44,562 nt of DNA from Bradyrhizobium cytisi (GCF_008123515.1 NZ_VSSR01000064.1:1-44562), one strand, 5' to 3'; counted from the stretch's first letter, positions 8,275-18,986 are shown. Made by a program: numbers and translations. The notes: a model not told the origin generated them from the sequence alone.

Positions 8275-8667
8275 ATGGCGAAATCGAGTAAGAAAAAAAG
8301 CAAGAAGGCCAAAAAGGCCAAGAAGGTTGTAGCGGCGAAGAAGGCGACGAAGAAGAAGGCGGCCAAGAAGTCCGCCAAGAAGTCTGCCAAGAAATCCGCT
8401 AAGAAGTCTGCGAAGAAATCGGCCAAGAAGGCTGCGCCGAGGAAGGCCGCCAGGAAGACGGCAAAGAAGGCTGCGGCCAAGAAGGCCGTGAAGAAGGCCG
8501 CGCCGAAGAAGGCCGCCAAGAAAGCCGCACCGAAGAAGGCGAAGGCAGCTCCCGCGCCGAAGCCGGCAGCTCCAGTGGCAGCACCGGCACCCGAGCCTGC
8601 CGCCGAGACAAGCTGGGCGATGCCTTCGTCTTCTGCGGAACCGACGCCGGCCGAAGGACAAGGTTAG
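8275..8667 (+). CDS. lysine/alanine-rich histone H1-like DNA-binding protein
   Basis: This 130-residue protein has a first ~95 residues of almost only Lys, Ala, Ser and a few Arg, with five SAKK repeats around residues 36-55 and further KKAA/KKAAP units. It ends with an Ala/Pro-rich, acidic-ending tail. The composition matches bacterial histone H1-like proteins (the AlgP/HctB/BpH1 type) that bind and compact DNA non-specifically. An AGGAGG site is placed 6 bases before ATG 8275; an in-frame start at 8248 lacks one. An intrinsic terminator follows. The lysine codons (AAG, rarely AAA) lower the local G+C relative to the neighbours. Confidence 0.8.
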   Translation: MAKSSKKKSKKAKKAKKVVAAKKATKKKAAKKSAKKSAKKSAKKSAKKSAKKAAPRKAARKTAKKAAAKKAVKKAAPKKAAKKAAPKKAKAAPAPKPAAPVAAPAPEPAAETSWAMPSSSAEPTPAEGQG

Positions 8668-8734
8668 GCCTCAAGGTTGGGCCCAAGCTCAGCCCAAGGG
8701 CCGACTTCATTCCCCGACCATGATCGACAACAGG

Positions 8735-8765
8735 AAGGCCGCGGCGGTAACGCTGCGGCCTTTTT
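8735..8765 (+). terminator. intrinsic terminator after the H1-like gene
   Basis: AAGGCCGC (8735-8742) pairs with GCGGCCTT (8755-8762) around a 12-base loop, followed by a T-run to 8765. It lies 68 bases after the stop of the H1-like gene, on the same strand. Confidence 0.8.
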
Positions 8766-9097
8766 GCATCGCCGCTCCGGCTGCGGCCGGAGGCTGCCCT
8801 TTTTTGAGTCAGCTGATTCGTGGCACGCGCGCCACGGTGCCGCGGACCTACGTAGTATCCCGGACGGCTCTGTGCACTTTGGAGTGAAAATAATGTGATC
8901 GGGAAGCAACACCGGCCAACAACCTTTCGTGGAATCGTCAGAACGCCCAAAAAGTCGGCAGATGCCCGTGTTTTTTGCTTCACGGTTCACATCCCTCAAT
9001 CCAGATTGCGGCGGTAACGAAATTTGCAATCAGGTCGGGTGGCCCCGGGGGGCTTCCGGAACTCGACCGGGGTCTAGAACTGGTGATGGGGATCGAA
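8766..9097. other. intergenic leader region upstream of the porin gene
   Basis: No gene is supported. Reading frames through it lack ribosome sites and family features. The region should contain the porin promoter, but I could not pick convincing -35/-10 boxes. It is somewhat richer in A/T than the coding regions around 8880-9030. Confidence 0.4.
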
Positions 9098-10123
9098 ATG
9101 AAAAAAGTGACTTTGTTAGCAACGGCGCTGGCAATGGTGACGGGTTCGGCTTTCGCGGCAGATCTGCATGTGAAGGCACTGAAGGCTCCGCCGCCGCCCG
9201 CGTTTGATCCCTGGGATATCGCCTTCGGCGGCGCGATCATGAGCGACTACATCTTCCGCGGCGTGACCCAGTCGAACCACAAGCCGTCGGTCGCCGCCTA
9301 TTTCGAGCCCCGCTACAACATCAACAAGGACCTCCAGCTCTATATCGGCGTGTCCGGGGAGAGCATCTCCTTCGCCAACCGCGCTGCGGCCGAAATCGAC
9401 GTCTATGGCGGTATCCGCCCGACCTTCGGCGCGTTCGCCTTCGACATCGGCGTCTGGGGCTACCTGTATCCGGGCGGAACCTGCTACAACGGCGGCAACG
9501 GCGGCCTGGCTGTCGACGCGGGCGGTAACCCGATTAGCGCGGAATGCTTCGCGAACTTCCTTCCCAACGGCAACGTCATGAAGAAGGATGTCAGCTTCTT
9601 CGAAGTCTACGGCAAGGTCACTTACACCATCAACGACAACTGGTCGGTCGGCTTGAACGAGTACTACTCGCCGAACTTCCTGAACTCCGGCGCATGGGGC
9701 GACTACGCCTCGATCACCGCCAAGTACACTGCGCCCAGCACGATCTTCGGTTCGAGCGGCGTCGGCATGTATGTGTCGGGCGAGTTCGGTCGCCAGTTCC
9801 TCGGCACCAGCGACTCCTTCTACGGCACGACCTTCACCAATCCCGGCTTTGCCGGGCCGTTCCCGAACGGCATCAAGTACGCCGACTACAACACCTGGAA
9901 CGTCGGCATCGGCTTCACCTACAAGGTGTTCACGCTGGACCTGCGTTACTCCGACACCGACCTGAACAAGGGCAATTGCAACGCCTTCACCAGCGCCTTC
10001 AACGGCTCCGGTACCACCAACGTCACTGCGATCAACCCGACCGGCGTCGGCTCCAACTGGTGCGGCACGGCCGGTATCGCCAAGCTGTCCTTCGACCTGA
10101 CGGCGATGACCAACCTGAAGTAA
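9098..10123 (+). CDS. TorF-family putative outer-membrane porin
   Basis: This 341-residue precursor has a Sec signal peptide (MKKVTLLATALAMVTGSAFA, cleavage before ADLHVKA). The mature protein is Gly/Tyr/Asn-rich with alternating beta strands. It begins PWDIAFGGAIMSDYIFRGVTQSNHKPSVAAYFEPRYN, a signature of the TorF / TIGR02001 putative porin family. The segment YADYNTWNVGIGFTYKVFTLDLRYSDTDL near the C-terminus is a typical closing strand pair. It has four cysteines in two pairs (CYNGG/AECF and GNCN/NWCG), which could form loop disulfides. ATG 9098 is the signal-peptide start; 9086 is a close alternative. A strong terminator follows at 10145. Probable role: passive diffusion through the outer membrane, solute unknown. 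Confidence 0.85.
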   Translation: MKKVTLLATALAMVTGSAFAADLHVKALKAPPPPAFDPWDIAFGGAIMSDYIFRGVTQSNHKPSVAAYFEPRYNINKDLQLYIGVSGESISFANRAAAEIDVYGGIRPTFGAFAFDIGVWGYLYPGGTCYNGGNGGLAVDAGGNPISAECFANFLPNGNVMKKDVSFFEVYGKVTYTINDNWSVGLNEYYSPNFLNSGAWGDYASITAKYTAPSTIFGSSGVGMYVSGEFGRQFLGTSDSFYGTTFTNPGFAGPFPNGIKYADYNTWNVGIGFTYKVFTLDLRYSDTDLNKGNCNAFTSAFNGSGTTNVTAINPTGVGSNWCGTAGIAKLSFDLTAMTNLK

Positions 10124-10144
10124 GTTTGTCCCGAGACGACTAAC

Positions 10145-10178
10145 GGGGGCGGCAGAGCAATCTGCCGCCCTTTTGTTT
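10145..10178 (+). terminator. intrinsic terminator after the porin gene
   Basis: GGGCGGCAGA (10147-10156) and TCTGCCGCCC (10161-10170) form a perfect 10-bp stem with a GCAA tetraloop, followed by TTTTGTTTT. It lies 23 bases downstream of the porin stop and may also serve as a weaker barrier to the convergent ABC gene. Confidence 0.88.
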
Positions 10179-10199
10179 TGGGCGCCGCTTCCTGCGCGC

Positions 10200-11963
10200 T
10201 CAGCGCGCCGCGCTCGGCTCTGGCTCGGCCGGCGCACTGCCATTGCCCAGCACATGGATCGCGCCGTCCTTTGCCATCGCCACCTTGCGGGTGTGGAAGG
10301 CGTCGAGCGTCGAGCGATGGCCGATCGAGACGATGGTGGCCTGCGGCAGCTTCTCCGCCAGCAGCCGGTAGAGCCGCGCCTCGGATGCCTCGTCGAGCGA
10401 GGCGGTGGCTTCGTCGAGGAAGAGATAGTCCGGCCCATGCAGCAGCGCGCGGGCGAGCCCGAGGCGCTGCTGCTCACCGAGCGACAGCATCCGGTTCCAG
10501 TGGCCGTCCTCAGTGAGCCGTTCGGCGAGGTCGGGCAGGCCGACCGCGATCAACGCGTCCCGGATCTGGGTGGCCTGGAATGCGCCGGGTGCTGCGGGAT
10601 AGATCACGGCGTCACCCAGCGCGCCGACCGGGAAATAGGGGCGTTGCGGCAGCATCATCAGCTTCGCCTGCGCGGGGATGGCGATGGTGCCTGTGCCGAA
10701 CGGCCAGATGCCGGCGATGGCGCGAAATAGGGTCGACTTGCCGGAGCCCGACGGCCCGGTCACGAGCACGCGCTCCGGCGCCTGGATGGCGAAGCCGTCG
10801 GCTGCGACCAGCGGCGTGCCGTTGGGGAGATACACGCAGAGCTTCTCGAGGCCGATATTGCGGCTGCCGCCTGCCGCTCTGAGTTCGATCGTCGCCTCAT
10901 GCGCCGGCAGGTTTGCCGCGGCATCGACCGACATCTCGAAGCCGTCGAGACGCGCGACGATCGCGCGCCATTCCGCGATTGTTCGATAGGCCGTGACGAA
11001 GAAGGACAGCGCATCCTGCACCTGGCCAAACGCCGAGCCGGTCTGCATCATGTCGCCGAGCTGGATGCTCTTGGCGAAGTAGGCGGGCGAGACCACCACA
11101 TAGGGAAAGATCGTCGCAGCCTGACCGTAGCTCGCCGTGAAGGCGGTGAGGCGCTTGGTCCGGCTCATGATCGCATACCAGTTGCCGATGACGTAGCCGA
11201 AGCGCTGAAGGAGATGACCTCGCTCCGCGCTCTCTCCCTTCAAGAGTGCAATCTGCTCGGAATTTTCGCGCACGCGGATCAGGTTGAAGCGGAAGTCGGC
11301 CTCGTAGCGCTGCTTCTCGAAATAAAGATTGATGAGCGGCGCGCCGATCCAGTGCGTCAGTGCCGTACCCAGGAGCGCGTAGGCCAGCGCGCACCAGACC
11401 AGGAAACCCGGGATGACGATATCGGTGCCGTAAATATGCAGGGGCGCCCTGTTGGACAGACCCCAGAGGATGACGATGAACGATGCCAGCGTCACGATCG
11501 ACGACAGCAGGCCGAGACCGAGGACGAGCGTTTGCTCGACGAAGTTGGTGACGTCCTCGGTGAGACGCTGGTCCGGGTTATCGGCGGCGTCGCCCTTCAG
11601 CTGCATGCGATAATGCGTGGCGCCGTCGAGCCATTCGCCGAGATAATGTTGGGTCAGCCATCGCCGCCAGCGGATCTGCAGCCACTGGTTCAGGTAGAGC
11701 TTGTAGACGGCCAGCGCCACGTAGGTGAAGGCAAGGCCGAGGAAGATCCAGACCTGCATGACGAACTCATTCAGATCGTAGGCCTGGAGCGCGCTGTAGA
11801 ACCGGTTCTGCCACTGATTGAGCAGCACATTGATCGCGACGAGCGCCAGCTCCATTGCGACGACGACGCCGAGCAGGCCGCAGCCGGCCCATTTGTCCTC
11901 CGATCGGAAATAGGGGCCGGCGATTCGCCAGACGGTCGCGAGCGTGGCGCTGATGTTTCTCAC
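10200..11963 (-). CDS. ABC transporter, BacA/SbmA-type membrane domain fused to ATPase
   Basis: This 587-residue protein has an N-terminal membrane domain (about 1-340) of the ABC_membrane_2 / SbmA-BacA type, recognisable by LNQWQNRFYSALQ and the NPDQRLTEDV segment. The ATPase domain carries Walker A GPSGSGKST (403-411), an atypical signature LSLGEQQR (493-500) and Walker B YLFLDE (513-518). The fused form occurs in E. coli YddA and in Bradyrhizobium BclA, a transporter needed for tolerance of plant NCR peptides. I cannot tell from sequence whether this is the BclA orthologue or a paralogue. GTG 11963 is chosen over TTG 12008 because AGGAG lies 10 bases upstream. It likely acts as a homodimer in the inner membrane. 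Confidence 0.88.
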   Translation of the reverse strand: MRNISATLATVWRIAGPYFRSEDKWAGCGLLGVVVAMELALVAINVLLNQWQNRFYSALQAYDLNEFVMQVWIFLGLAFTYVALAVYKLYLNQWLQIRWRRWLTQHYLGEWLDGATHYRMQLKGDAADNPDQRLTEDVTNFVEQTLVLGLGLLSSIVTLASFIVILWGLSNRAPLHIYGTDIVIPGFLVWCALAYALLGTALTHWIGAPLINLYFEKQRYEADFRFNLIRVRENSEQIALLKGESAERGHLLQRFGYVIGNWYAIMSRTKRLTAFTASYGQAATIFPYVVVSPAYFAKSIQLGDMMQTGSAFGQVQDALSFFVTAYRTIAEWRAIVARLDGFEMSVDAAANLPAHEATIELRAAGGSRNIGLEKLCVYLPNGTPLVAADGFAIQAPERVLVTGPSGSGKSTLFRAIAGIWPFGTGTIAIPAQAKLMMLPQRPYFPVGALGDAVIYPAAPGAFQATQIRDALIAVGLPDLAERLTEDGHWNRMLSLGEQQRLGLARALLHGPDYLFLDEATASLDEASEARLYRLLAEKLPQATIVSIGHRSTLDAFHTRKVAMAKDGAIHVLGNGSAPAEPEPSAAR

Positions 11964-12277
11964 AGAGGGCGATCTCCTGACGGATATGCACAGCGGCGCC
12001 AAAGCCAAGCGGCTGAGGGCATGGCAGAAAGTGGGTGCGCTTAGACTAAAGTCGCAAGTTCTGCAATTTGCGTTGGCTAGCCGCGGCTTGCAACCCTAGC
12101 ATGGGCATAACGGCGTGGGGTGGGGGCTGCCAGATTTTCGCGAGCTTGTGAGCAGGCGGGAACCGCGGCTTTCGCGAGGAATTCGCGTCCAACTCGGGGG
12201 TTATCGCTTCCAACGTCGAGCAGGCCCGCCGCCCACGCTGGCCGGCCTGCCACATAAACGCGTGGGGGAGGAAGACC
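11964..12277. other. divergent promoter region between the ABC transporter and the lactate permease
   Basis: No gene is supported in these 314 bases. They contain an imperfect inverted repeat, CGCAAGTT (12053-12060) and AATTTGCG (12065-12072), with a 4-base spacer and one mismatch. It could be a regulator site for either gene. I see no convincing -35/-10 pair. Confidence 0.4.
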
Positions 12278-13942
<1,665 letters not shown>

Positions 13943-13962
13943 CGGGGAGGCGTGTTACAATG

Positions 13963-13997
13963 AAATCCCCGCGGGTCTCGGCTCGCGGGGATTTTTT
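13963..13997 (+). terminator. intrinsic terminator after the permease gene
   Basis: AAATCCCCGCG (13963-13973) pairs with CGCGGGGATTT (13984-13994) around a 10-base loop and is followed by T's to 13997. It lies 20 bases after the permease stop. Confidence 0.88.
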
Positions 13998-14077
13998 GTG
14001 TCTTGGATCGACGAATCTTCTCAAAGGCTTCGCTGTCTTATAGAAGACCCGGTGAGTCAGGTCGATCGAGAGGTCTC

Positions 14078-14476
14078 ATGGTTTCGTTCAAGCGGATGGT
14101 ATGTGCGGCGGCCGCGGTGCTTGCGATGTCCACAGTCGCGCGTGCGCAGGAGGGCTTTCCCTTCGGTGCCGAGATGACGTTGGAGGCCGTGCCGCAGCCC
14201 GGTTCGAAACGAATTCCGAACATCGAGATCGGTGACAATGGCGAGGTCGTGATCGAGCTCTGGTGCAAGGGCGGCAAGGGACAGTTCTCGGTGGCCGGCA
14301 ACACCGTGATTTTCGTTCCCGGCGCAATTCAGGATCGCTCCTGTCCGCCGGCAAAGGCCCAGGCCGATGACGATCTCGTCGCCGCTCTCGCCGCTGCCGA
14401 GACCTGGAAGCGTCAGGGCGACGTGCTCACGCTGATCGGCCCGAAGCCACTGCGTTTTCGTACCAACGGGAATTGA
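14078..14476 (+). CDS. secreted META/HslJ-like domain protein
   Basis: This 132-residue precursor has a signal peptide (MVSFKRMVCAAAAVLAMSTVARA, cleavage before QEGFPFG). The ~108-residue mature domain begins GFPFGAEMTLEAVPQPGSKRIPNIEIGDNGEVVIELWCKGG and ends GDVLTLIGPKPLRFR. The 'most compact small beta domain with final LTL-G-x-x-x-L-x-F' look resembles META (HslJ-like) domains, but I am only moderately sure. Two cysteines (WCKGG and RSCPP) may pair. ATG 14078 starts the signal peptide; the frame is open further upstream, without a signal. Periplasmic; function unknown. Confidence 0.7.
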   Translation: MVSFKRMVCAAAAVLAMSTVARAQEGFPFGAEMTLEAVPQPGSKRIPNIEIGDNGEVVIELWCKGGKGQFSVAGNTVIFVPGAIQDRSCPPAKAQADDDLVAALAAAETWKRQGDVLTLIGPKPLRFRTNGN

Positions 14477-14487
14477 GGCCCGCTCTG

Positions 14488-14592
14488 GTCATTCCCCGCG
14501 AAGGCGGGGAATCCAGTATGCCGCGGCCTATCTATTCAATCACAATCGTCTCGGAGTACTGGATCGCCCGGCCAAGCCGGGCGATGACAGCG
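14488..14592. repeat. intergenic palindromic repeat (Bradyrhizobium-type)
   Basis: The element begins GTCATTCCCCGCGAAGGCGGGGAATCCAG, containing the stem ATTCCCCGC / GCGGGGAAT, and ends GGATCGCCCGGCCAAGCCGGGCGATGACA, containing GCCCGG / CCGGGC. The GTCAT at the start and ATGAC at the end make the whole unit an inverted structure. Units of this style are scattered between genes in Bradyrhizobium and relatives. It lies between two convergent genes and may act as a transcript end. Confidence 0.7.
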
Positions 14593-14608
14593 CGTTGTTG
14601 TGTGCGCC

Positions 14609-15820
14609 CTACTTCCACACCGACTTGTCGGCGTCCCAGCGCTGGCCCTTCAGCTCCCTGGCGAGCGCCTCGATCGAGCCGTTGTCGTCGGGCTGGTCGC
14701 CTTCCTCATCGGCGCTCGCCTCATCCGACACGTTGAGCTTCGCGCCGCTGCTCTCATCGGCGGTCGTGGTCGAAGGGCTGCCGATCCAGACCATCAGTCT
14801 GTCGGTCGGCCCCGGCTTGTCGGCGGAGACGAGGCCCGAGACCTCGATCGTGTCGGTGAGATCGAGCGCGGGGAAATCCTGGTTCGGACGCTTGAAGACG
14901 AGCTTGAGCTTGCCGGTGGCGGCGTTGAAGCTCTGCGAGACCGGCTTTGCCGCAAGCGTCTTGCCCAGCACGCCAGCCACCGCGGTGGCAAGCTTGTCGC
15001 GGTTGATCTTGTCGCCGTCGCGCCAGTCGGCGGCGGGGATGCGGATGGTGCGGTCCATCTCCGCCAGCCCTGCGGTCCAGCCGGCGGCGGTGACACCCGG
15101 CATCGCCTTGAATTTCGCGAGCAGTGCGGCCGAGCGCTCCGGATCGACCGACATGTTGATGGTCTGCTCGCCGGCGCGCAGCGCATCGCAGCCGACGCTG
15201 AGACTTGCCAGCGTCACCTCGACGTCCTGGCCCCTGAGGCTCTTCAGGAAGTCGGTCGCGTTATCCAGCTTGACCTTGACCGCGATCGCTTCGGGCGAGA
15301 CTTCGGTAAAATCCTTCGGCTGGGGCGTAATGCCGTCGTCGGTGGTCTGGTTGTCCAAAAATTCCTTCTCGCTGAGATCGGCATTGTCAGGCGAGGTCAC
15401 TTCGGTCACGGCCTGGCCGATGCCGATCTGGCCGCGGAACTCGAAGGTGTCGCCGGTCGGCTTGCGCGTCAGCTTGACGGTGACCGGCGCCTTGGCGCCG
15501 AGGCTCGAGGTCGTGCCGCTCAGCGTCTGGCCTGCGATCTGGAGATTAACGACGAAGCGGTCCTTGCGGTCGGAGTTCTTGGCGACGGGGTAGCAGACGT
15601 CGAGCACGGCTGCGGTGACCGTCTTGCCCTGCCGCGTCTCCTTCAGGATCACGTCGGCATTGCCATCCATCAGGCCGTCGATCGAGGTGAAATAGCGCGT
15701 CTCCATGCCGCCGGGCGCCGTGGCCTTCGGCGACAGCTTCATCTGGGCGGAGGCGACCTCGGGAGAGACGGCGAGCAGGGCCGCCAAAAGGGCGGTCGAA
15801 CAAACCAGAAGCGCGCGCAT
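14609..15820 (-). CDS. secreted protein of unknown function (403 aa)
   Basis: A signal peptide (MRALLVCSTALLAALLAVSPEVASA, cleavage before QMKLSP) is followed by a ~378-residue soluble domain. The start is set at 15820 by the signal peptide; an upstream in-frame extension to 15910 crosses the groEL terminator and is unlikely. The sequence contains the segment RYFTSIDGLMDGNADVILKETRQGKTVTAAVLDVCYPV. An acidic stretch near the C-terminus (SDEASADEEGDQPDD) may be flexible. I recognise no family, catalytic motif or membrane segment. It is probably periplasmic. The gene is separated from groEL by a terminator and is likely transcribed on its own. Confidence 0.8.
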   Translation of the reverse strand: MRALLVCSTALLAALLAVSPEVASAQMKLSPKATAPGGMETRYFTSIDGLMDGNADVILKETRQGKTVTAAVLDVCYPVAKNSDRKDRFVVNLQIAGQTLSGTTSSLGAKAPVTVKLTRKPTGDTFEFRGQIGIGQAVTEVTSPDNADLSEKEFLDNQTTDDGITPQPKDFTEVSPEAIAVKVKLDNATDFLKSLRGQDVEVTLASLSVGCDALRAGEQTINMSVDPERSAALLAKFKAMPGVTAAGWTAGLAEMDRTIRIPAADWRDGDKINRDKLATAVAGVLGKTLAAKPVSQSFNAATGKLKLVFKRPNQDFPALDLTDTIEVSGLVSADKPGPTDRLMVWIGSPSTTTADESSGAKLNVSDEASADEEGDQPDDNGSIEALARELKGQRWDADKSVWK

Positions 15821-15908
15821 TGACGAAATCCTCGAACGAATGGAATCGGGCGCCACCGTAGTGGGTTTTGGCCGCCGGTTGAATCGGAAAGCGTGCAGCA
15901 TGATCGGC

Positions 15909-15938
15909 AAAAAAGAAGGCCGCCCGGAGGCGGCCTTC
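15909..15938 (-). terminator. intrinsic terminator after groEL
   Basis: On the minus strand GAAGGCCGCC and GGCGGCCTTC form a perfect 10-bp stem (15915-15924 and 15929-15938) with a 4-base loop, followed by a run of six T's (A's at 15909-15914 on the plus strand). It is 26 bases after the groEL stop. Confidence 0.9.
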
Positions 15939-15963
15939 GCAACGCTATCGGGTGAGGATGGGC

Positions 15964-17592
<1,629 letters not shown>

Positions 17593-17653
17593 GGTCTGCA
17601 ATCCCTGTTATGTCGTGATGTGTCTTGTTTGATGCTGTGCTGCGGAATGATGG

Positions 17654-17679
17654 ATGCCCGGACCTGATGATCCGGGCAT
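17654..17679 (-). promoter_or_regulatory. hairpin between groES and groEL
   Basis: A perfect 9-bp inverted repeat, ATGCCCGGA (17654-17662) and TCCGGGCAT (17671-17679), has an 8-base loop and no T-run. In the groESL transcript it would form a stem in the spacer, a possible mRNA-processing or stability element. This role is inferred from position only. Confidence 0.5.
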
Positions 17680-17709
17680 GGCATTCAGCGGCTGTTCAGG
17701 CGTCTGGCC

Positions 17710-18006
17710 TTAGGCCATCACACCCATGATGTCCGACTCCTTCATGATCAGGAGCTCCTCGTTGTCGATCTTGACCTCGGTGCCCGACCACTTGCCGAAC
17801 AGCACGCGGTCGCCGACCTTGAGGTCGATCGGGATCAGCTTGCCAGCCTCGTCACGACCGCCGGGGCCGACGGCGACGACTTCGCCCTGGGACGGCTTTT
17901 CCTTGGCGGTGTCGGGGATGATGATGCCGCCCTTGGTCTTTTCCTCGGCATCGATACGTTTGACCACGACACGGTCATGCAGCGGACGAAATTTGGACTT
18001 AGCCAT
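17710..18006 (-). CDS. groS: co-chaperonin GroES
   Basis: This 98-residue protein is standard size. It begins MAKSKFRPLHDRVVVKRIDAEEKTKGGIIIPDTAKEKPSQGEVVAVGPGGRDE, containing the mobile loop (EEKTKGGIIIPDTA) that contacts GroEL, and ends EELLIMKESDIMGVM. It caps the GroEL ring as a heptamer. ATG 18006 is canonical; the upstream extension to 18093 is not GroES-like. It is the first gene of the operon, about 98 bases downstream of a CIRCE operator, so it should be induced when HrcA repression is relieved by heat or misfolding stress. Confidence 0.97.
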   Translation of the reverse strand: MAKSKFRPLHDRVVVKRIDAEEKTKGGIIIPDTAKEKPSQGEVVAVGPGGRDEAGKLIPIDLKVGDRVLFGKWSGTEVKIDNEELLIMKESDIMGVMA

Positions 18007-18103
18007 GACGTTTCCCTTTGGAGGCTCAGTTTTCCGAAAGTAGCGGAGGTGGGTGAGGGCGGCGCTCCCGTCCATCCTCTGCCCGAGGATCAAACGGCGC
18101 CCC

Positions 18104-18130
18104 TTAGCAATCGGTCTTTCCGAGTGCTAA
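18104..18130. promoter_or_regulatory. CIRCE operator of groESL (HrcA binding site)
   Basis: TTAGCAATC-N9-GAGTGCTAA matches the CIRCE consensus TTAGCACTC-N9-GAGTGCTAA with one mismatch in the first arm (A for C, 18110) and the exact 9-base spacing. It is located between the putative promoter and the groES start, where HrcA would block transcription. The hrcA gene is not in the window. Confidence 0.92.
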
Positions 18131-18140
18131 TAGTGCGCAG

Positions 18141-18169
18141 GGGATATGGCTTGACTGCGATCCTGTCAA
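18141..18169 (-). promoter_or_regulatory. groESL promoter candidate
   Basis: On the minus strand TTGACA (complement of 18164-18169) is followed after 17 bases by TATCCC (complement of 18141-18146), just upstream of CIRCE. The -35 is perfect and the -10 is weak. The CTTGAC and CCATATCC elements could also be read as a sigma-32 type promoter; sequence alone does not decide. Confidence 0.55.
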
Positions 18170-18325
18170 GCAAAGGTGGTTAAGCGATTGGTGAGGCGGA
18201 TATAGGATGGTGTCTACGGAAACTCGATTCCGGCGCGGGCGTATATTAAGACGTCATTGCTACGGCTGCGGTTTTGCGCTTGGCTGCGGGAGGGATGCGG
18301 CCATGGTCTTGTTCGGGGGAATGCC

Positions 18326-18847
18326 ATGATCAGTTCAGCTCACGCGCGCACGGTTGCCAATCTGGCGGCGGCCTCTTGCTTGGCGCTGCTGCTCGGCGCC
18401 TGCGGCGGCGGCATGAGCCTGCCGTCCTTTTCCTCGTCCCAGCCGGCGCCCGAGGCCGAGCCGGGCACCGGGCCGGAAATGCCAGCCTCGATCCGCGGCG
18501 ACGAGATCGTCGGCCGCTGGGGTCTCGCCTCGTTCCAGAACCCGGCCGACCGCGCCCGCACCGAGGCGGCCGCGCGCGCCCAGTGCAAGAATCCCTACGT
18601 GATCGGCGCCGGCACCTCCGGCGGCGTGGTCATGCATCTCGCCGACCAGGCCACGCCGCAGGAATTGCGGCTGAAGGGCTCGGCGGGCGGCAAGAATTAT
18701 ATCGGCCCCCCCGGCCCGACGCCGGGCGAGCAGGACCGCGAGATCGTCTCCTTCGACGGCCGCGTCATGATCACCCGCTTCGTCGACAAGGACGCCGCCA
18801 CCCGCTACGGCAACATGGTCTACGTCCGCTGCGCGCCGAGGGCGTGA
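18326..18847 (+). CDS. lipoprotein of unknown function
   Basis: This 173-residue protein has a type II signal peptide: the N-terminal region ISSAHARTVANLAAASCLALLLGAC ends in the lipobox LLGAC, with Cys near position 26 the predicted lipidation site. The mature part is Pro/Ser-rich at first (GGGMSLPSFSSSQPAPEAEPGTG), then a compact domain with EIVGRWGLASFQNPADRARTEAAARAQCKNPYVI and two further cysteines. I recognise no family. ATG 18326 with GGGGGA upstream fits the signal; the frame is open to 18257 but would spoil it. It is probably anchored in the outer or inner membrane. Confidence 0.78.
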   Translation: MISSAHARTVANLAAASCLALLLGACGGGMSLPSFSSSQPAPEAEPGTGPEMPASIRGDEIVGRWGLASFQNPADRARTEAAARAQCKNPYVIGAGTSGGVVMHLADQATPQELRLKGSAGGKNYIGPPGPTPGEQDREIVSFDGRVMITRFVDKDAATRYGNMVYVRCAPRA

Positions 18848-18869
18848 GGCGGGCCGAGCTCTAACCGCT

Positions 18870-18986
18870 CGTCATTGCGAGGAGCCCGCGACAAAATTGC
18901 GAAGCAATTTTGCGCTGGTGCGACGAAGCAATCCAGACTGCTTCCGCGGAGGGACTCTGGATTGCTTCGCTGCGCTCGCAATGACG
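18870..18986. repeat. intergenic palindromic repeat with nested hairpin
   Basis: CGTCATTGCGAG at the left pairs with CTCGCAATGACG at the right (18975-18986). The right half reads, on the minus strand, CGTCATTGCGAGCGCAGCGA followed by AGCAATCCAGAG. Inside it an AAAATTGC-GAA-GCAATTTT hairpin occurs at 18893-18911. It is the same family as the partial copy at 44360-44381. It sits between the convergent lipoprotein and CheZ-like genes. Confidence 0.8.

Noticed and set aside
8320..8540. Regular short repeats that might suggest a CRISPR array or tandem DNA repeat
   Set aside because: The periodicity is from Lys-Lys-Ser-Ala codons of the H1-like protein; no spacers of constant length and no palindromic repeat.
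10899..12044. Plus-strand open frame (381 aa) opposite the ABC transporter gene
   Set aside because: Antisense shadow of a protein with intact Walker and signature motifs; no ribosome site and no family features.
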